In this document: one piece after another, positions 9,601-17,302 of the stretch | Numbering within the stretch: the stretch's first letter is position 1 | Layout of the letters: each line of letters starts with the position of its first letter | Source of the DNA: Anaerolinea sp. | Lineage (GTDB): Bacteria > Chloroflexota > Anaerolineae > Anaerolineales > Anaerolineaceae | NCBI GenBank assembly: GCA_029975965.1 | Contig: JARKOV010000120.1 | Location: 1-64,000 of the forward strand | Reading direction: 5' to 3' | Length of the DNA: 64,000 nt | Position numbers and translations under genes: made by a program | The notes under the pieces: generated by a model | The model's database searches: none | What the model saw: the letters and a program-made list of their open reading frames with translations, nothing else | Told to the model about the DNA's origin: nothing

Positions 9601-9880
9601 CAGCTACGACGCGGCCGGTAACGCCGACGTCACCCCGGCGGGCACCTTTGATTACGCCCGCTACCCATACTACTGGGAGCTGAGCGACTTCATCCCCGGC
9701 GGCGGCGGATCGACGGTGCTCTCGGTGTACATGAACAGCACCGCCGGCTACCTGATCTCGAAGCCGCAGGGCGTGATCCTCGCCGATTACTACGGCCAGC
9801 CCGGACTCGGGCAGTCCTACGTGATCCCGTTGACGGCGGAGAGCGTCCCGACGATCTATATACCGTACGTCGGCAAATAG
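6653..9880 (+). CDS. secreted subtilisin-like serine peptidase (S8) with PA domain
   Basis: A 1075-residue exported protease. Residues 1-30 form a signal peptide (basic MRKS, hydrophobic core, AxA-like cleavage region). A pro-peptide inhibitor-like region follows (about 75-180). The catalytic triad is complete: Asp207 in AVIDSGIDYTH, His277 in GHGTHVSS and Ser603 in NGTSMAAPHVAG. A PA (protease-associated) insert lies at about 430-550 (LVQRGGCDFAVKIANA). The remaining 430 residues are beta-rich, as in fibronectin-like C-terminal regions. The protein ends in IYIPYVGK, close to a terminal motif seen on many Chloroflexota exported proteins. The start is set by AAGGGAG six bases before ATG 6653; an upstream open frame is not coding. 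It probably degrades extracellular protein. Confidence 0.93.
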   Translation: MRKSTFAVIGLLTILAMLLAPVNSAPSVAARTLPPERMPKELPAEVIEAFKGGITAEELLARYDGPVPAALWAAVDEPVSVIVEMDQPSLIASMQAQGTTPSQMGAAAQRSYAQGLLQAQTPLVAEVQARGGAVLGQYTKVYNGALVRIKGSEVDALRKMAGVKAVHRAPRHTIELTNSVPLIDAPEVWEALPTGYDGSGVTIAVIDSGIDYTHASFGGVGTAIAYSSNDPDVIEAGSFPTAKVIGGYDFAGTAYNASSPVNSIPVPDDDPLDEGGHGTHVSSTAAGMPVLDAGMNVLVGPGVAPGASLYALKVFGAAGSTDLVINALDWAMDPNGDGDLSDRVDVINMSLGSIWGTASADDPEQVAVNLISSLGTFVAVSAGNESDSSYVVGQPSISDAAISVAASTTGFVTMPVVQYDNNTQFAPYNPGNPFTTAVTAVLVDVDMVDGTPTGELCTTTVGNPASDLLGKVALVQRGGCDFAVKIANAATLGAVGIIIYNQVRPDDDFISMVTGTTTLPAGHTTRPYGLALKAFHGTSVTVGPDSSPKTVPFGSADTVGSFSSRGPRGYDSKLKPEITAPGVAIFAAYMGTGNQGTSMNGTSMAAPHVAGVAALIADAHPDWSAEKIKAAMMSTAVDLSASDANGYRIVPRTGAGRVDADGAVFAQTIVTGDPNLVSLSWGLVEVGMDTPSYVVPEAKLVRVENLAGASKTYDIAVTFSSPTMTGATLNLPSTVTVAAGATVGVPVTLTLNPALLPQENHPTLEYALNFGVMEEYYGFVTFTPQGGGAAVRVPFYFVPRPYSKLSEAPGGDHSVNADGLTPANITFNQSGPKTSNLWVWPALVVDPNEPGIQDAGDLRAAGIDLGFVSGTYGNVLAVAIANWGKLHTLQPYFDETDLHIDADRDGTFEYTLWNFNYGWLSGGDQDNTWVVLVTDHTIPAPSPNIFLASPYTITADFNSGYSEWYVPAGWIPLSTSTFNYRFISYDAAGNADVTPAGTFDYARYPYYWELSDFIPGGGGSTVLSVYMNSTAGYLISKPQGVILADYYGQPGLGQSYVIPLTAESVPTIYIPYVGK

Positions 9881-9883
9881 ATC

Positions 9884-9952
9884 GATTGTGTGATTAATAT
9901 CTGTAAAGTGTGGGGCCAGGCCCCACATTTTACAGATACATTGAAACAAATC
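9884..9952 (+). repeat. MITE-like element, copy 2 (degenerate ends)
   Basis: The element begins GATTGTGT four bases after the subtilase stop codon and has a 20-bp inner stem (9898-9917 with 9919-9938) around a single A. One pair in the stem is G-T (9908/9928), which is unpaired in DNA but would still pair in RNA of the plus strand. The right end (AACAAATC) has drifted, and no target duplication can be seen, so this appears to be an older insertion. Confidence 0.7.
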
Positions 9953-9962
9953 CAGTAAAACC

Positions 9963-9993
9963 GGCAGGGGGCGCGCAGTGCGCGCCCCCTGCC
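9963..9993. terminator. strong GC hairpin after the subtilase gene
   Basis: A perfect 14-bp stem (GGCAGGGGGCGCGC with its complement) closes a three-base AGT loop. There is no T-run, so it may act as a Rho-assisted terminator or a 3' stabiliser. A similar hairpin stands at 41672-41700, also beside a MITE-like copy. Confidence 0.5.
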
Positions 9994-10054
9994 ACGCGCC
10001 AATGCGACCCTCGCCCTGCGCTTACCCGTAGGGCCAGGGTCGCCCCAATCTTCG

Positions 10055-10072
10055 CCTCCCCTTCAGGGGAGG
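10055..10072. repeat. CCTCCCC/GGGGAGG palindromic repeat
   Basis: CCTCCCCTTCAGGGGAGG, one of a set of near-identical palindromes also present at 21585-21602, three times in 32800-32888, and as a half-site at 62246-62259. All lie between genes. Confidence 0.6.
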
Positions 10073-10141
10073 CCGGGAGGGGTCATGCCGCCCCTGCAGA
10101 ATTGAACAGTCGCTGTTGAGTCGCGCGTCTCCAGGTCACGC

Positions 10142-10147
10142 TATAAT
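10142..10147 (+). promoter_or_regulatory. TATAAT box 6 nt before hutI
   Basis: TATAAT at 10142-10147 is followed by CATACT and then ATG at 10154. The expected transcription start coincides with the start codon, and there is no Shine-Dalgarno sequence, so hutI is a candidate leaderless gene. A weak TTGAGT lies 20 bases upstream. Confidence 0.6.
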
Positions 10148-10153
10148 CATACT

Positions 10154-11401
10154 ATGCTGATCCATTCCGCCTCCCAATTGCTCACCCTGGCCGGCGGGCC
10201 GCAGCGCGGCGGCGATTTGGGCCGCCTGGGCATCCTCGCCGATGGCGCGGTGCTCGTCCGCGGAGGGCGCATCGCCGCAACCGGGACGACCGCCGAGCTG
10301 CTCGCCGCCTACCCTGCCGAAGAGCGGCTCGACGCGCGCGGACGGGTGGTGATGCCCGGCTTCGTCGACCCGCACACTCACCTGGTCTGGGCGGGCGATC
10401 GCGCCGCCGAATTCGAGCTGCGCCTGCAGGGAAAAACCTACCTGGAGATCATGGCCGCCGGCGGGGGCATCGCCTCCACGGTGCGCGCCACGCGCCAGGC
10501 CGGCCTGGACGACCTGCTCGCGCAGACCCGCGAGCGCGCCCGGCGCATGCTGCGTCACGGCACCACCACCGCCGAAGCCAAGACCGGTTACGGCCTGGAG
10601 ACGTCCGCCGAGCTGCGCCAGCTCGAGGCGCTGCTGCGCCTGGACGAGGAAGGCCCGCTGGAGATCATCCCCACCTTCCTCGGCGCGCATGCCATCGCCC
10701 CAGAGTACCGTGACGATCCGCAAGCCTACACCGACCTGGTCTGCCGCGAGATGCTGCCCGCCGCGCTGGACTGGTGGCAGGCGCATGCCGGCGGGCGACC
10801 GCTGCCTTTCGTCGACGTGTTTTGCGAGACCGGCGCGTTCAGCCTGGAACAGTCGCGCGCCATTCTCGAGGCGGCCCGCCGCCTGGGCTTTCCGCTCAAG
10901 ATCCACGCCGACGAGTTCGACAACCTGGGCGGGGCGGGACTGGCCGCAGAGATGAGGGCGGCCTCCGCCGACCACCTGGTGGTGACCTCGCCAGAGGAAA
11001 TTCGCGCCCTGGCGCGCAGCGCCACGGTCGCCGTTTCGCTGCCCTGCACCCCCTTTGGCCTGGCCGAAACCGCCTACACCCCGGCGCGCGCTTTTCTCGA
11101 AGCTGGCGGGCTGCTGGCGATTGCCAGCGACCTCAACCCGGGCACCGCCTGGTGCGAAAGCATGCAGTTCGCCATCGCGCTGGCCTGCCGCTACCTGCGC
11201 CTCACCCCCGCCCAGGCGATCGCTGCGGCCACGATCAACGCCGCCGCCGCCTTGCGCGCCGAAGACCGGCTCGGCTCGCTCGAAGCCGGCAAACAGGCCG
11301 ACCTGATCCTCCTCGCGGTGCCGGACTACCGCCACCTGGGCTACCGCTTCGGCGGCAACCTGGTCGAGAGGGTGATCAAGCGCGGCGAGGTGGTGGCATG
11401 A
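10154..11401 (+). CDS. hutI: imidazolonepropionase
   Basis: A 415-residue amidohydrolase-superfamily enzyme that opens 4-imidazolone-5-propanoate to N-formimino-L-glutamate in histidine degradation. Family marks are MPGFVDPHTHLVWAGDRAAE with the metal-binding HTH, the long GKTYLEIMAAGGGI segment, TTTAEAKTGYGL, FLGAHAIAPEY, the KIHADEFD metal site, and ASDLNPGTAWCESMQ near the end. Length fits the family (about 410). No hutH, hutU or formiminoglutamate gene is near, so this hutI is an orphan. Its TGA overlaps the ATG of the tubulin-like gene (ATGA), so the two are co-translated. A different amidohydrolase activity is possible but less likely given the close motif match. Confidence 0.92.
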   Translation: MLIHSASQLLTLAGGPQRGGDLGRLGILADGAVLVRGGRIAATGTTAELLAAYPAEERLDARGRVVMPGFVDPHTHLVWAGDRAAEFELRLQGKTYLEIMAAGGGIASTVRATRQAGLDDLLAQTRERARRMLRHGTTTAEAKTGYGLETSAELRQLEALLRLDEEGPLEIIPTFLGAHAIAPEYRDDPQAYTDLVCREMLPAALDWWQAHAGGRPLPFVDVFCETGAFSLEQSRAILEAARRLGFPLKIHADEFDNLGGAGLAAEMRAASADHLVVTSPEEIRALARSATVAVSLPCTPFGLAETAYTPARAFLEAGGLLAIASDLNPGTAWCESMQFAIALACRYLRLTPAQAIAAATINAAAALRAEDRLGSLEAGKQADLILLAVPDYRHLGYRFGGNLVERVIKRGEVVA

Positions 11402-13782
11402 GCAGCGGTGGGCTGGTCGTCGGATTGGGTGGGGCGGGGCTGCGCGTGGTCGCTCGCATCCGCCAGGTGCTGGCTGCGGGCAGCCTGGCCCGCCCTCCCG
11501 AAACGATCCGCCTGCTGGCGTTCGACGTTCACAAGCCGGTGCCGGTGACCGGCAAGTTGCCCCAGTCCTACCACTTCCTCATCCAGCTTCCCCAGGTTGA
11601 AGCGCTCCCCGGCGAGCCGGTGCGCTACCCGCGCCAGGCCGCGCGCGCCGCTTTGCTGGCCGACCTGGGCCAGGGCGCGGTGTCTTCGCTCACCCTGCGC
11701 AGCCTCGCCACCCAGTTCGACGCCCTGCACCGCGCCGGCGTCACCCGCCTGGACGCCTTCGTCGTGTGCACCACCTTTGGCAGCACCGGCTCAGCCTGGC
11801 TGGTGGACATGGCGTACTTGCTGCGCCACCTGGCCGGTTCGCGCCTTAAAATTCGCCTGCACGCCGTGCTCATCGCGCCGGAGGCTTACGAGCGCGCCTT
11901 TTACCCCTCGCAGGCCCACCTGCTGACCAGCTTCGCCGTGTTCAAAGAGCTTGAAGCGCTCCAGCGTGAGCGGGAGTGGGGCAAGGGGGTCTCCATTTAC
12001 GGTGGAAAATACATCGGCAGCCTGCCCGGCTTGCTCACCAGGCGCCCGTTTGACAGCGTGCAGGTGGTGGACGGCCAGGATCTGAGCAGCGCCCCGGAGG
12101 CCGGCGTCATTCCGCTCGTCGCAGACGGCATCCTCTGCCAGCTCGACCCACAGGCTTCCGCCGTGCTGGAAGAGGCCGCTCAATATGCCAACCAGGCGCC
12201 CGACGCTGCGAAGCCCTTCAGCAGTTTCGGCCTTCACGCCCTGGTGTACCCCTCGCGCCTGACCCTCGAGCAGTCCGTCCAGCGCCTGATCATCGGCACC
12301 ATCGACCGCTACCTCCCGCTTGAAAAGCACCCCGACACCGGTCGTCCCCAGCAACTGGCCGAGCCCGCCCACCTGCGCCCAGACTCCCCCTACGGCCGGC
12401 TGGACGCCTGGATCACCGACCCGCACCACTCGGGCGTCCTCCAGGAGGTGCTGCGCGAGGCTGGCGCCGCAGGCGACCTGGCCGGTCGCCGGGCCCTGGT
12501 GGAGGAGATGGCCTCCCGCAGCCTGGCGCAGTGGAAGGCGCTATTTTACCAGTGCGAGGGCGCCGAGCAGCTTCTGCCGCAAGGCGACCTGCTCCCCGAG
12601 CCGATCCAGCCGCTGGCGACCTGCCACCAGCGCGTCTTCCTGCAGGCGCTGGCGCAGCGCATCGCCTATCCAGACCCGCGCCTGGGAGCGCCGCCGGTCT
12701 ACCTGCAGAAGTTGGAGCAGGCGCTCTCGGCTACCCTGCAGGACCTCGACGCGGTGGTCGAGACCTGGCGCTGCCGCGGCGAGCACTCCGAAAACGAGGA
12801 GCTGCTGCGCTCGCTGGCCGGCGCGCGCAAAGATTGGGAGTCGCGCCGCGCTTCGCTGCTGGGCAAGTTGATGCCCCAGGCCGCGCAGGATGCCCAGGAG
12901 CGCTACATCCAGGCGCGCCAGGCGCAAGCGCAGTACCGCCAGCGCGAGGCGATTTTGGAGACGATTTTGCAGGCCGTCTCTGCCATGCGCACGTTCACCC
13001 ACCGCCTGCTGGATTTGAGCCAGCGCCTGCTGTACGCCCTGGCGCTGCTGCCCGACAGCGTCTACAATGTAGCCCTCGACCAGTCCCAGCGCCTCGAGCG
13101 CGAGCTGCGCTTCGAGGCAGCGGTGCGCTCGCAGCAGATGATCGTTGACCAGGGGTATGAAGCGACCCGGGCGCGCCTGGTGTACGACGAGTTCAACCAG
13201 CGCCTGTCCAGGCTGCTCGTCGCCAACGTCGAAGGCGCAACGGAAACGTTCGATGCCACCGCCAACGAGCCGCGCCTGCCCTTCCAACTGCCCGACCCCA
13301 ACCTGGAGGGAGAAGGCATCCTGCTGGATGACGCCGACCTGGCCCCTGAGCAGATCGCCGCTCTGGTGACCCGCCTCCTTTCGGAAGAGTTCGCCGGGGC
13401 GCTGCTGCGCAACCAGCCAGACAACAGCGTCTTGAGCTTCATCCATTATCTCGATCCGCGCGCCGACCATCTGGCGGAGCGACTGGTGGGCAACTGCGCC
13501 CCGGCGGCCCGGCTGGTCACCCAGGTAGCGGCGCGGCGGAATTTCCTCTTTGCCCCGCGCCAGAATGCTCCGGCAGGCTCCACCTACGCGCAGGCATTGC
13601 TGGCTGAGCTGCAGCACCACCTGGGCGACGTGTACGTCTTCGAAACCGCCGAGACCGACCGGCTGACCCTCTTCCGTTATTACAGCGGGCTTGGCCTGGA
13701 CAACCTGCTCACCTTCCACCACGTCGAGCCGCGCCAGGTTGACCCGGCGGCGCTCAAGCCCTACGTGCTGTGGAACCTTTGA
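11398..13782 (+). CDS. tubulin/FtsZ-like protein (Tubulin_2 type)
   Basis: A 794-residue protein that starts with a nucleotide-binding fold of the tubulin/FtsZ kind: VVGLGGAG at residues 7-14, the strand DAFVVCTT, and the phosphate-loop FGSTGSAWLVDM at 127-138, corresponding to the GGGTGTG or GGTGSG signature. A long mostly helical region follows (about 330-620, rich in Gln, Arg, Leu and likely coiled coil), then a C-terminal mixed domain. This matches the large prokaryotic Tubulin_2-like proteins, whose role is unknown and which are distinct from FtsZ. The ATG at 11398 lies inside the hutI stop (ATGA); the frame is open well upstream but that part is hutI read in another frame. The link to hutI is unusual. 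GTP binding and polymer formation are inference. Confidence 0.78.
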   Translation: MSSGGLVVGLGGAGLRVVARIRQVLAAGSLARPPETIRLLAFDVHKPVPVTGKLPQSYHFLIQLPQVEALPGEPVRYPRQAARAALLADLGQGAVSSLTLRSLATQFDALHRAGVTRLDAFVVCTTFGSTGSAWLVDMAYLLRHLAGSRLKIRLHAVLIAPEAYERAFYPSQAHLLTSFAVFKELEALQREREWGKGVSIYGGKYIGSLPGLLTRRPFDSVQVVDGQDLSSAPEAGVIPLVADGILCQLDPQASAVLEEAAQYANQAPDAAKPFSSFGLHALVYPSRLTLEQSVQRLIIGTIDRYLPLEKHPDTGRPQQLAEPAHLRPDSPYGRLDAWITDPHHSGVLQEVLREAGAAGDLAGRRALVEEMASRSLAQWKALFYQCEGAEQLLPQGDLLPEPIQPLATCHQRVFLQALAQRIAYPDPRLGAPPVYLQKLEQALSATLQDLDAVVETWRCRGEHSENEELLRSLAGARKDWESRRASLLGKLMPQAAQDAQERYIQARQAQAQYRQREAILETILQAVSAMRTFTHRLLDLSQRLLYALALLPDSVYNVALDQSQRLERELRFEAAVRSQQMIVDQGYEATRARLVYDEFNQRLSRLLVANVEGATETFDATANEPRLPFQLPDPNLEGEGILLDDADLAPEQIAALVTRLLSEEFAGALLRNQPDNSVLSFIHYLDPRADHLAERLVGNCAPAARLVTQVAARRNFLFAPRQNAPAGSTYAQALLAELQHHLGDVYVFETAETDRLTLFRYYSGLGLDNLLTFHHVEPRQVDPAALKPYVLWNL

Positions 13783-13789
13783 TTTCTGT

Positions 13790-13795
13790 TACAAT
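13790..13795 (+). promoter_or_regulatory. TACAAT box 6 nt before the HD gene
   Basis: TACAAT at 13790-13795 is followed by CTCCGC and ATG 13802. It lies just after the stop codon of the tubulin-like gene and leaves no space for a ribosome-binding site, matching the pattern seen at hutI. Confidence 0.55.
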
Positions 13796-13801
13796 CTCCG
13801 C

Positions 13802-14437
13802 ATGCCCACCTTACAACAAGCCCAGTCCTGGTACGCAGGCTCAGACCCGATCCACGGCTTCGACCACATCCTGCGCGTCTACCACATGGCCGAGCGTCTC
13901 GGGCCGCTGGAAGGCGCGGACATGGACGTCCTGCGCGCGGCCGTGCTGCTGCATGACGCCGACGGCGCCGCCCCCGGCAGCGCCGAGCGCAAGAATCACC
14001 ACCTGGCTTCCGCCGAATTTGCCGATCAGGTGCTGACCGCCGAAGGCTGGCCCGCGGAACGCATCGCCGCGGTGCAGCACTGCATCCGCGCGCACCGCTT
14101 CCGCGGCACGGGCGAAGGCCCTCAAACCCCCGAGGCGCAGGTGCTCTTCGACGCCGATAAGCTGGACGTGCTCGGGGCAGTGGGCGTGGCGCGCGTGGTG
14201 GGCTATGCCGCCATCAACGGCCAGCCGGTGTACGCCGAGCCTTCGGCGCGCTTTATCGCCACCGGTGAAAAAGAGCCCGGCGAGCCGCACAGCGCTTACC
14301 ACGAATACCTGTTCAAGCTGCGCCGCATCAAAGACCGCCTGTTCACCGATGCCGCGCGACGCCTCGCCGAAGAGCGCGACGCCTACCTGCACGATTATTT
14401 CCAGCGCCTTGCTTCAGAAATCGCCGGGGAAATGTAA
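13802..14437 (+). CDS. HD-domain phosphohydrolase
   Basis: A 211-residue metal-dependent HD hydrolase. The motif set is H in GFDHILRVYHM (about residue 24), HD in AVLLHDADG (about 52), H in CIRAHRF, and D in LFDADKLDVLGAVG. This resembles the YedJ/YpgQ-type nucleotide phosphohydrolases of about 210 residues. The start at 13802 is preceded directly by a TACAAT box. The gene follows the tubulin-like gene by 19 bases and may be read both from that operon and from its own promoter. The substrate is probably a nucleotide, but it is not determined. Confidence 0.85.
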   Translation: MPTLQQAQSWYAGSDPIHGFDHILRVYHMAERLGPLEGADMDVLRAAVLLHDADGAAPGSAERKNHHLASAEFADQVLTAEGWPAERIAAVQHCIRAHRFRGTGEGPQTPEAQVLFDADKLDVLGAVGVARVVGYAAINGQPVYAEPSARFIATGEKEPGEPHSAYHEYLFKLRRIKDRLFTDAARRLAEERDAYLHDYFQRLASEIAGEM

Positions 14438-14468
14438 TTCGCGCAAAACAGATGGGGTTTTTAAGGAA

Positions 14469-14496
14469 GGAGGGGCGGCTCGCAAGCCGCCCCTCC
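14469..14496. terminator. 12-bp hairpin between convergent genes
   Basis: GGAGGGGCGGCT and its exact complement flank a CGCA loop, midway between the stops of the HD gene (plus) and the UxuA-like gene (minus). It probably terminates both; on the minus side it is followed by a short TTCC-TTAAAAA tail. Confidence 0.6.
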
Positions 14497-14512
14497 GTGC
14501 GTTTCGGAGAAA

Positions 14513-15526
14513 TTACCCTCCTGCCTCCGCCTCGACGCGATCTTTCAACGCCTTCATATAGCCGATGGTGTACGCCGTCCCCACGCGGTGATCGTTGGCC
14601 ATCAGTGGGATGTGGTCGGCGATGAACACGCCGTCGAAGTTGACCTCGCGCATCACCTTGAGCACCCGGTACATGTCCATGTAACCGTCGTCGATGAAGG
14701 TCTCGACGAAATGCGGCAGGGGTTGGTTGACGTTGCGGAAGTGCACCTTGAACAGCTTGTTCTGCGCGGCGAAGTAGCGAATCGTCTCGAACACGTCCTT
14801 GCCCATCAACTCGCCGCCCTCCAGCCAGCAGCCCACGCACAGGCAGACGCCCACATTGGGCGAATCGGCGATCTCCAGCGCGCGCCGGTAACCCTCGAAG
14901 TTGCTGAAGATGCAGCGCGGCACGCCACCCAGCTCCGCCACCGGCGGATCGTCGGGGTGGATGCCGATGCGCACGCCGGCCTCCTCCGCCACCGGCACGA
15001 CCTGCCGGATGAAATACGCGAAGTTCTCCCAGATTTCATCCTCGGTGTAAGTGCGATCGTGGGTCAGCGGGCCGTGATATTCGCGCCCCACCCAGTAGCC
15101 AGTGTTGGCGGTGGCCAGGTTGAAGGCGCGGGCGGGCGCTTCGCCGCGGGTGACCTCGCGCTCGGTGCTCCAGATGCCGTTGGCCATGTGGGCGTAGGTG
15201 GTGTAGGGGATGCCGGCCTTGCCCAGGTTGCGGATATGGCGCTTGTACTCCTCGATCTTCTCGTCGCGCCCCGGCAGGTTGAGCGTGATGGCGTCCTGGT
15301 TGTGCACGCTGGAGTTGCCGAAACCGTACACCTTGAGGCCCGCGCGCTCATAGAGCTGCTTGCGGCTGGCGTAATACTCGTAACCGGCCTTGTCGCCGCC
15401 CGTCCACAGCACAACGTACTCCAGGCCCATCTGGCGAATGAATTTCAGGTCGTCTTCGCTGGGCTCGGAGGGCGCCTGCATGGCAATTTTCATCCCCGGT
15501 GGAACAGGTAATAACGCTTTCGGCAT
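14513..15526 (-). CDS. mannonate dehydratase (UxuA)-like sugar-acid enzyme
   Basis: A 337-residue TIM-barrel protein of the UxuA family, which dehydrates D-mannonate to 2-keto-3-deoxygluconate. Typical features are GLEYVVLWTGG near the start, IGIHPDDPPV with the metal-binding His, VGVCLCVGCWLEGG, KVHFRNVNQPLPHFVETFIDDGYMD and IADHIPLMANDH. The start is ATG 15526 (MPKALLPVP) because AAGGAG sits nine bases before it; an ATG nine bases earlier would touch the Shine-Dalgarno. The protein may act upstream of the KDPG-type aldolase at 32971, which would cleave the phosphorylated product. Some members are isomerases or have other substrates, so the exact reaction is not certain. Confidence 0.8.
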   Translation of the reverse strand: MPKALLPVPPGMKIAMQAPSEPSEDDLKFIRQMGLEYVVLWTGGDKAGYEYYASRKQLYERAGLKVYGFGNSSVHNQDAITLNLPGRDEKIEEYKRHIRNLGKAGIPYTTYAHMANGIWSTEREVTRGEAPARAFNLATANTGYWVGREYHGPLTHDRTYTEDEIWENFAYFIRQVVPVAEEAGVRIGIHPDDPPVAELGGVPRCIFSNFEGYRRALEIADSPNVGVCLCVGCWLEGGELMGKDVFETIRYFAAQNKLFKVHFRNVNQPLPHFVETFIDDGYMDMYRVLKVMREVNFDGVFIADHIPLMANDHRVGTAYTIGYMKALKDRVEAEAGG

Positions 15527-15632
15527 ACGCAACATCTCCTTTTCAATGAGTAGTGTCTTAACCACACGGAAACCGTTAAAATTGTAACCCCAGAACCCGG
15601 TTTAACTTCCAGATTGGGAGACGCCGTTTGCC

Positions 15633-15869
15633 ATGCCAGCCCAACCGTCCCCCCTGATCCAGGCCGCCGTGGTCAACCACAACACGTCGGCCTTCAGTGA
15701 GTTATTGCTGCGCTCGCTGTTCGCCGCGCACCCCCACCTGCCCAACCTGCGCGTGCGGGTGGACGACAACGCCTCGACCGACGACATGAGCGGCCTGCGC
15801 TCCTTTGCCGAAAAGATGGCGGAACACCGCGATGCCCTGCTGGCGAAATTCCGCGCCCTGGGTCGGTGA
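15633..15869 (+). pseudogene. N-terminal remnant of a family-2 glycosyltransferase
   Basis: A 78-residue frame with the opening of a GT-A glycosyltransferase: IQAAVVNHNTSAFSELLLRS, then the strand-acid motif RVRVDDNASTDDMSGLRSFA. Complete GT2 enzymes are 200 residues or longer and continue through a DxD motif and catalytic base, none of which is present. After the TGA at 15867-15869 the sequence runs into the tail of the convergent PMI-like gene. This looks like a decayed fragment left by a deletion. A functional short protein seems unlikely. Confidence 0.55.
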
Positions 15870-15941
15870 GGAGAACCCGACGCGCTCATCCGCGGCGCCG
15901 GGTTACCGATCCGTGCAATCCGGGGTCAGCAGTGCCCCCAC

Positions 15942-17150
15942 CTACCCAGCGACGGAGGCGGGAGCGTCGGGGTTGTTCGGGCCGAAGTGCTTGAGCATCA
16001 CCAGCGGCTCGTAGCGGCTGTGGTTGTGGATCGCCACGCCGCGCGCGGCGGCTTCTTCGCTGACGAAGAACTCGTCGGCGCTCTGCTGGCCGAAGCGCAG
16101 CAGCCCCGGCGCTTCGGCGGGGTGCGCGCCAAACTGCCCGTGCCCCTGGATCACCACGCAGCCGTAAGCCGCCGCATCCTTGACCACAGCAGACCGCCCC
16201 GGCTGCACGCTCAGCTCCTTGGCGCTGAAGTAGGGCGTGGCGTAGGTGATCCACCGCTCTCGATAATTCGGATCGTCCACCGGGCAGGGCAGCGGCGGGC
16301 GGAAGTAGTGCCTGCGGTATTCGGGGTCGACATTCTTCTCCCAATCCAGCAGGCTTAAGATGGCGTCCAGGTCGCCTTTTTGCGCTTCCGGCAGCGAGCG
16401 CGAGAGACCGGTGAAGTCGTTGCGCTCGCCGGAAGACACATTCTCGAAAACCGCCCCCACCAGGCTGTTCCACTGCGGCTCGTAGGTCAGGTAAGAGCCC
16501 GGAGCGTGGAGCACGCCCGGTGGGGTGTACCAGCCGGTGCCCAGCTCGATGCGGTAGGCGCGCGACAGCTCGGTGATGCGCGCGTCGCGCTTCTCCCAGT
16601 CCGCCAGGCGTTGCTTGACCTGCTCTTTGGTGACCATCGGGTCGAAGCCGAAATAGGTCAGGGGAAAATCGCCGGGAAAATTGTTGAGCTGGACGGGATA
16701 AAAGTAGGCCTCGGGCTTGCCCGGCCAGCCCAGCACCGCCGCGGCGGCGTCATCCAGGTGCAGGTGGTGGAAGAGAGGCTGCCTGTAATCGAAAAATTTG
16801 GCGTGCATCGGCCAGGTGTGGTAGCGCGTGTACAACTCCGCCCCGATCAAGGCCGCGCCCAATTCTTCCACCGCATCGCGGAAAGCGAACTTCTCCGGCG
16901 ACTCGGGGTCGACGGCCACGAAGCTCATCCCGATCTCCGGGTGGGGCGAGCCGGCGCCGTATGGTTGCAGCACCGAGCTGAACCAGCGCTCCTTCACCGA
17001 GCCGTACTGCAGCCCCAGGGGGTACAGGTCGTCGGGGTGCAGGCGCAGGCGCCCGCCGGGTTGGTTAAAGCGGTACGGGATGAAAGCCGGCAGCAGGCGA
17101 AAGACGCCTTGCCCGCGCTCAAAGGTCTCCTGGATGATCCGGGAATGCAT
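15942..17150 (-). CDS. cupin-type phosphomannose-isomerase-like protein
   Basis: A 402-residue, double-cupin-like protein. Metal-ligand-like segments are PLFHHLHLDD near residue 126 and TGWYTPPGVLHAPGSYL near 211, as in type-I mannose-6-phosphate isomerases, with a C-terminal half that contains a second cupin strand set (CVVIQGHGQFG, GVAIHNHSRYEPLVMLKHFG). The gene lies on the same strand as, and 415 bp upstream of, the UxuA-like gene, so a role in sugar or uronate isomerisation is reasonable but inferred. No ribosome-binding site stronger than a GGAGTCC about 5 nt before ATG 17150 is seen. Confidence 0.65.
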   Translation of the reverse strand: MHSRIIQETFERGQGVFRLLPAFIPYRFNQPGGRLRLHPDDLYPLGLQYGSVKERWFSSVLQPYGAGSPHPEIGMSFVAVDPESPEKFAFRDAVEELGAALIGAELYTRYHTWPMHAKFFDYRQPLFHHLHLDDAAAAVLGWPGKPEAYFYPVQLNNFPGDFPLTYFGFDPMVTKEQVKQRLADWEKRDARITELSRAYRIELGTGWYTPPGVLHAPGSYLTYEPQWNSLVGAVFENVSSGERNDFTGLSRSLPEAQKGDLDAILSLLDWEKNVDPEYRRHYFRPPLPCPVDDPNYRERWITYATPYFSAKELSVQPGRSAVVKDAAAYGCVVIQGHGQFGAHPAEAPGLLRFGQQSADEFFVSEEAAARGVAIHNHSRYEPLVMLKHFGPNNPDAPASVAG

Positions 17151-17180
17151 GGGGACTCCAAAAAGATGAAAGTGGTCTTT

Positions 17181-17212
17181 ATTTTAAGGCGCAGCGCGCT
17201 GCGCCTTAAAAT
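17181..17212. repeat. 32-bp perfect palindrome
   Basis: The half-site ATTTTAAGGCGCAGCG is followed with no loop by its exact complement. It lies 30 bp before the PMI-like gene and between it and the MITE-like copy 3. It could be a terminator for the minus-strand methyltransferase transcript or a protein-binding site; the flanks do not decide. Confidence 0.6.
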
Positions 17213-17227
17213 TCTAGCAGCGTTTCA

Positions 17228-17297
17228 GATTGTGTTTCAATTATTTTGTGAAATGTGGGGCAAAGCCCACATTTTACCGAAAACAAATTACACCATC
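17228..17297 (+). repeat. MITE-like element, copy 3, with perfect 8-bp target duplication
   Basis: A 70-bp element from GATTGTGT (17228-17235) to ACACCATC (17290-17297). Both flanks read GCGTTTCA (17220-17227 and 17298-17305), a perfect 8-bp duplication. The right copy overlaps the stop codon of the methyltransferase gene (17305-17303), so the element landed at the very end of that gene. The inner stem has several mismatches compared with the other copies. Confidence 0.88.
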
Positions 17298-17302
17298 GCG
17301 TT

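Noticed and set aside
7499..9949. A long open frame (816 codons) antisense to the subtilase gene
   Set aside because: It has low-complexity Arg/His/Gly-rich composition, overlaps a well-supported gene throughout and has no ribosome-binding site. It is a shadow of GC-rich third codon positions.
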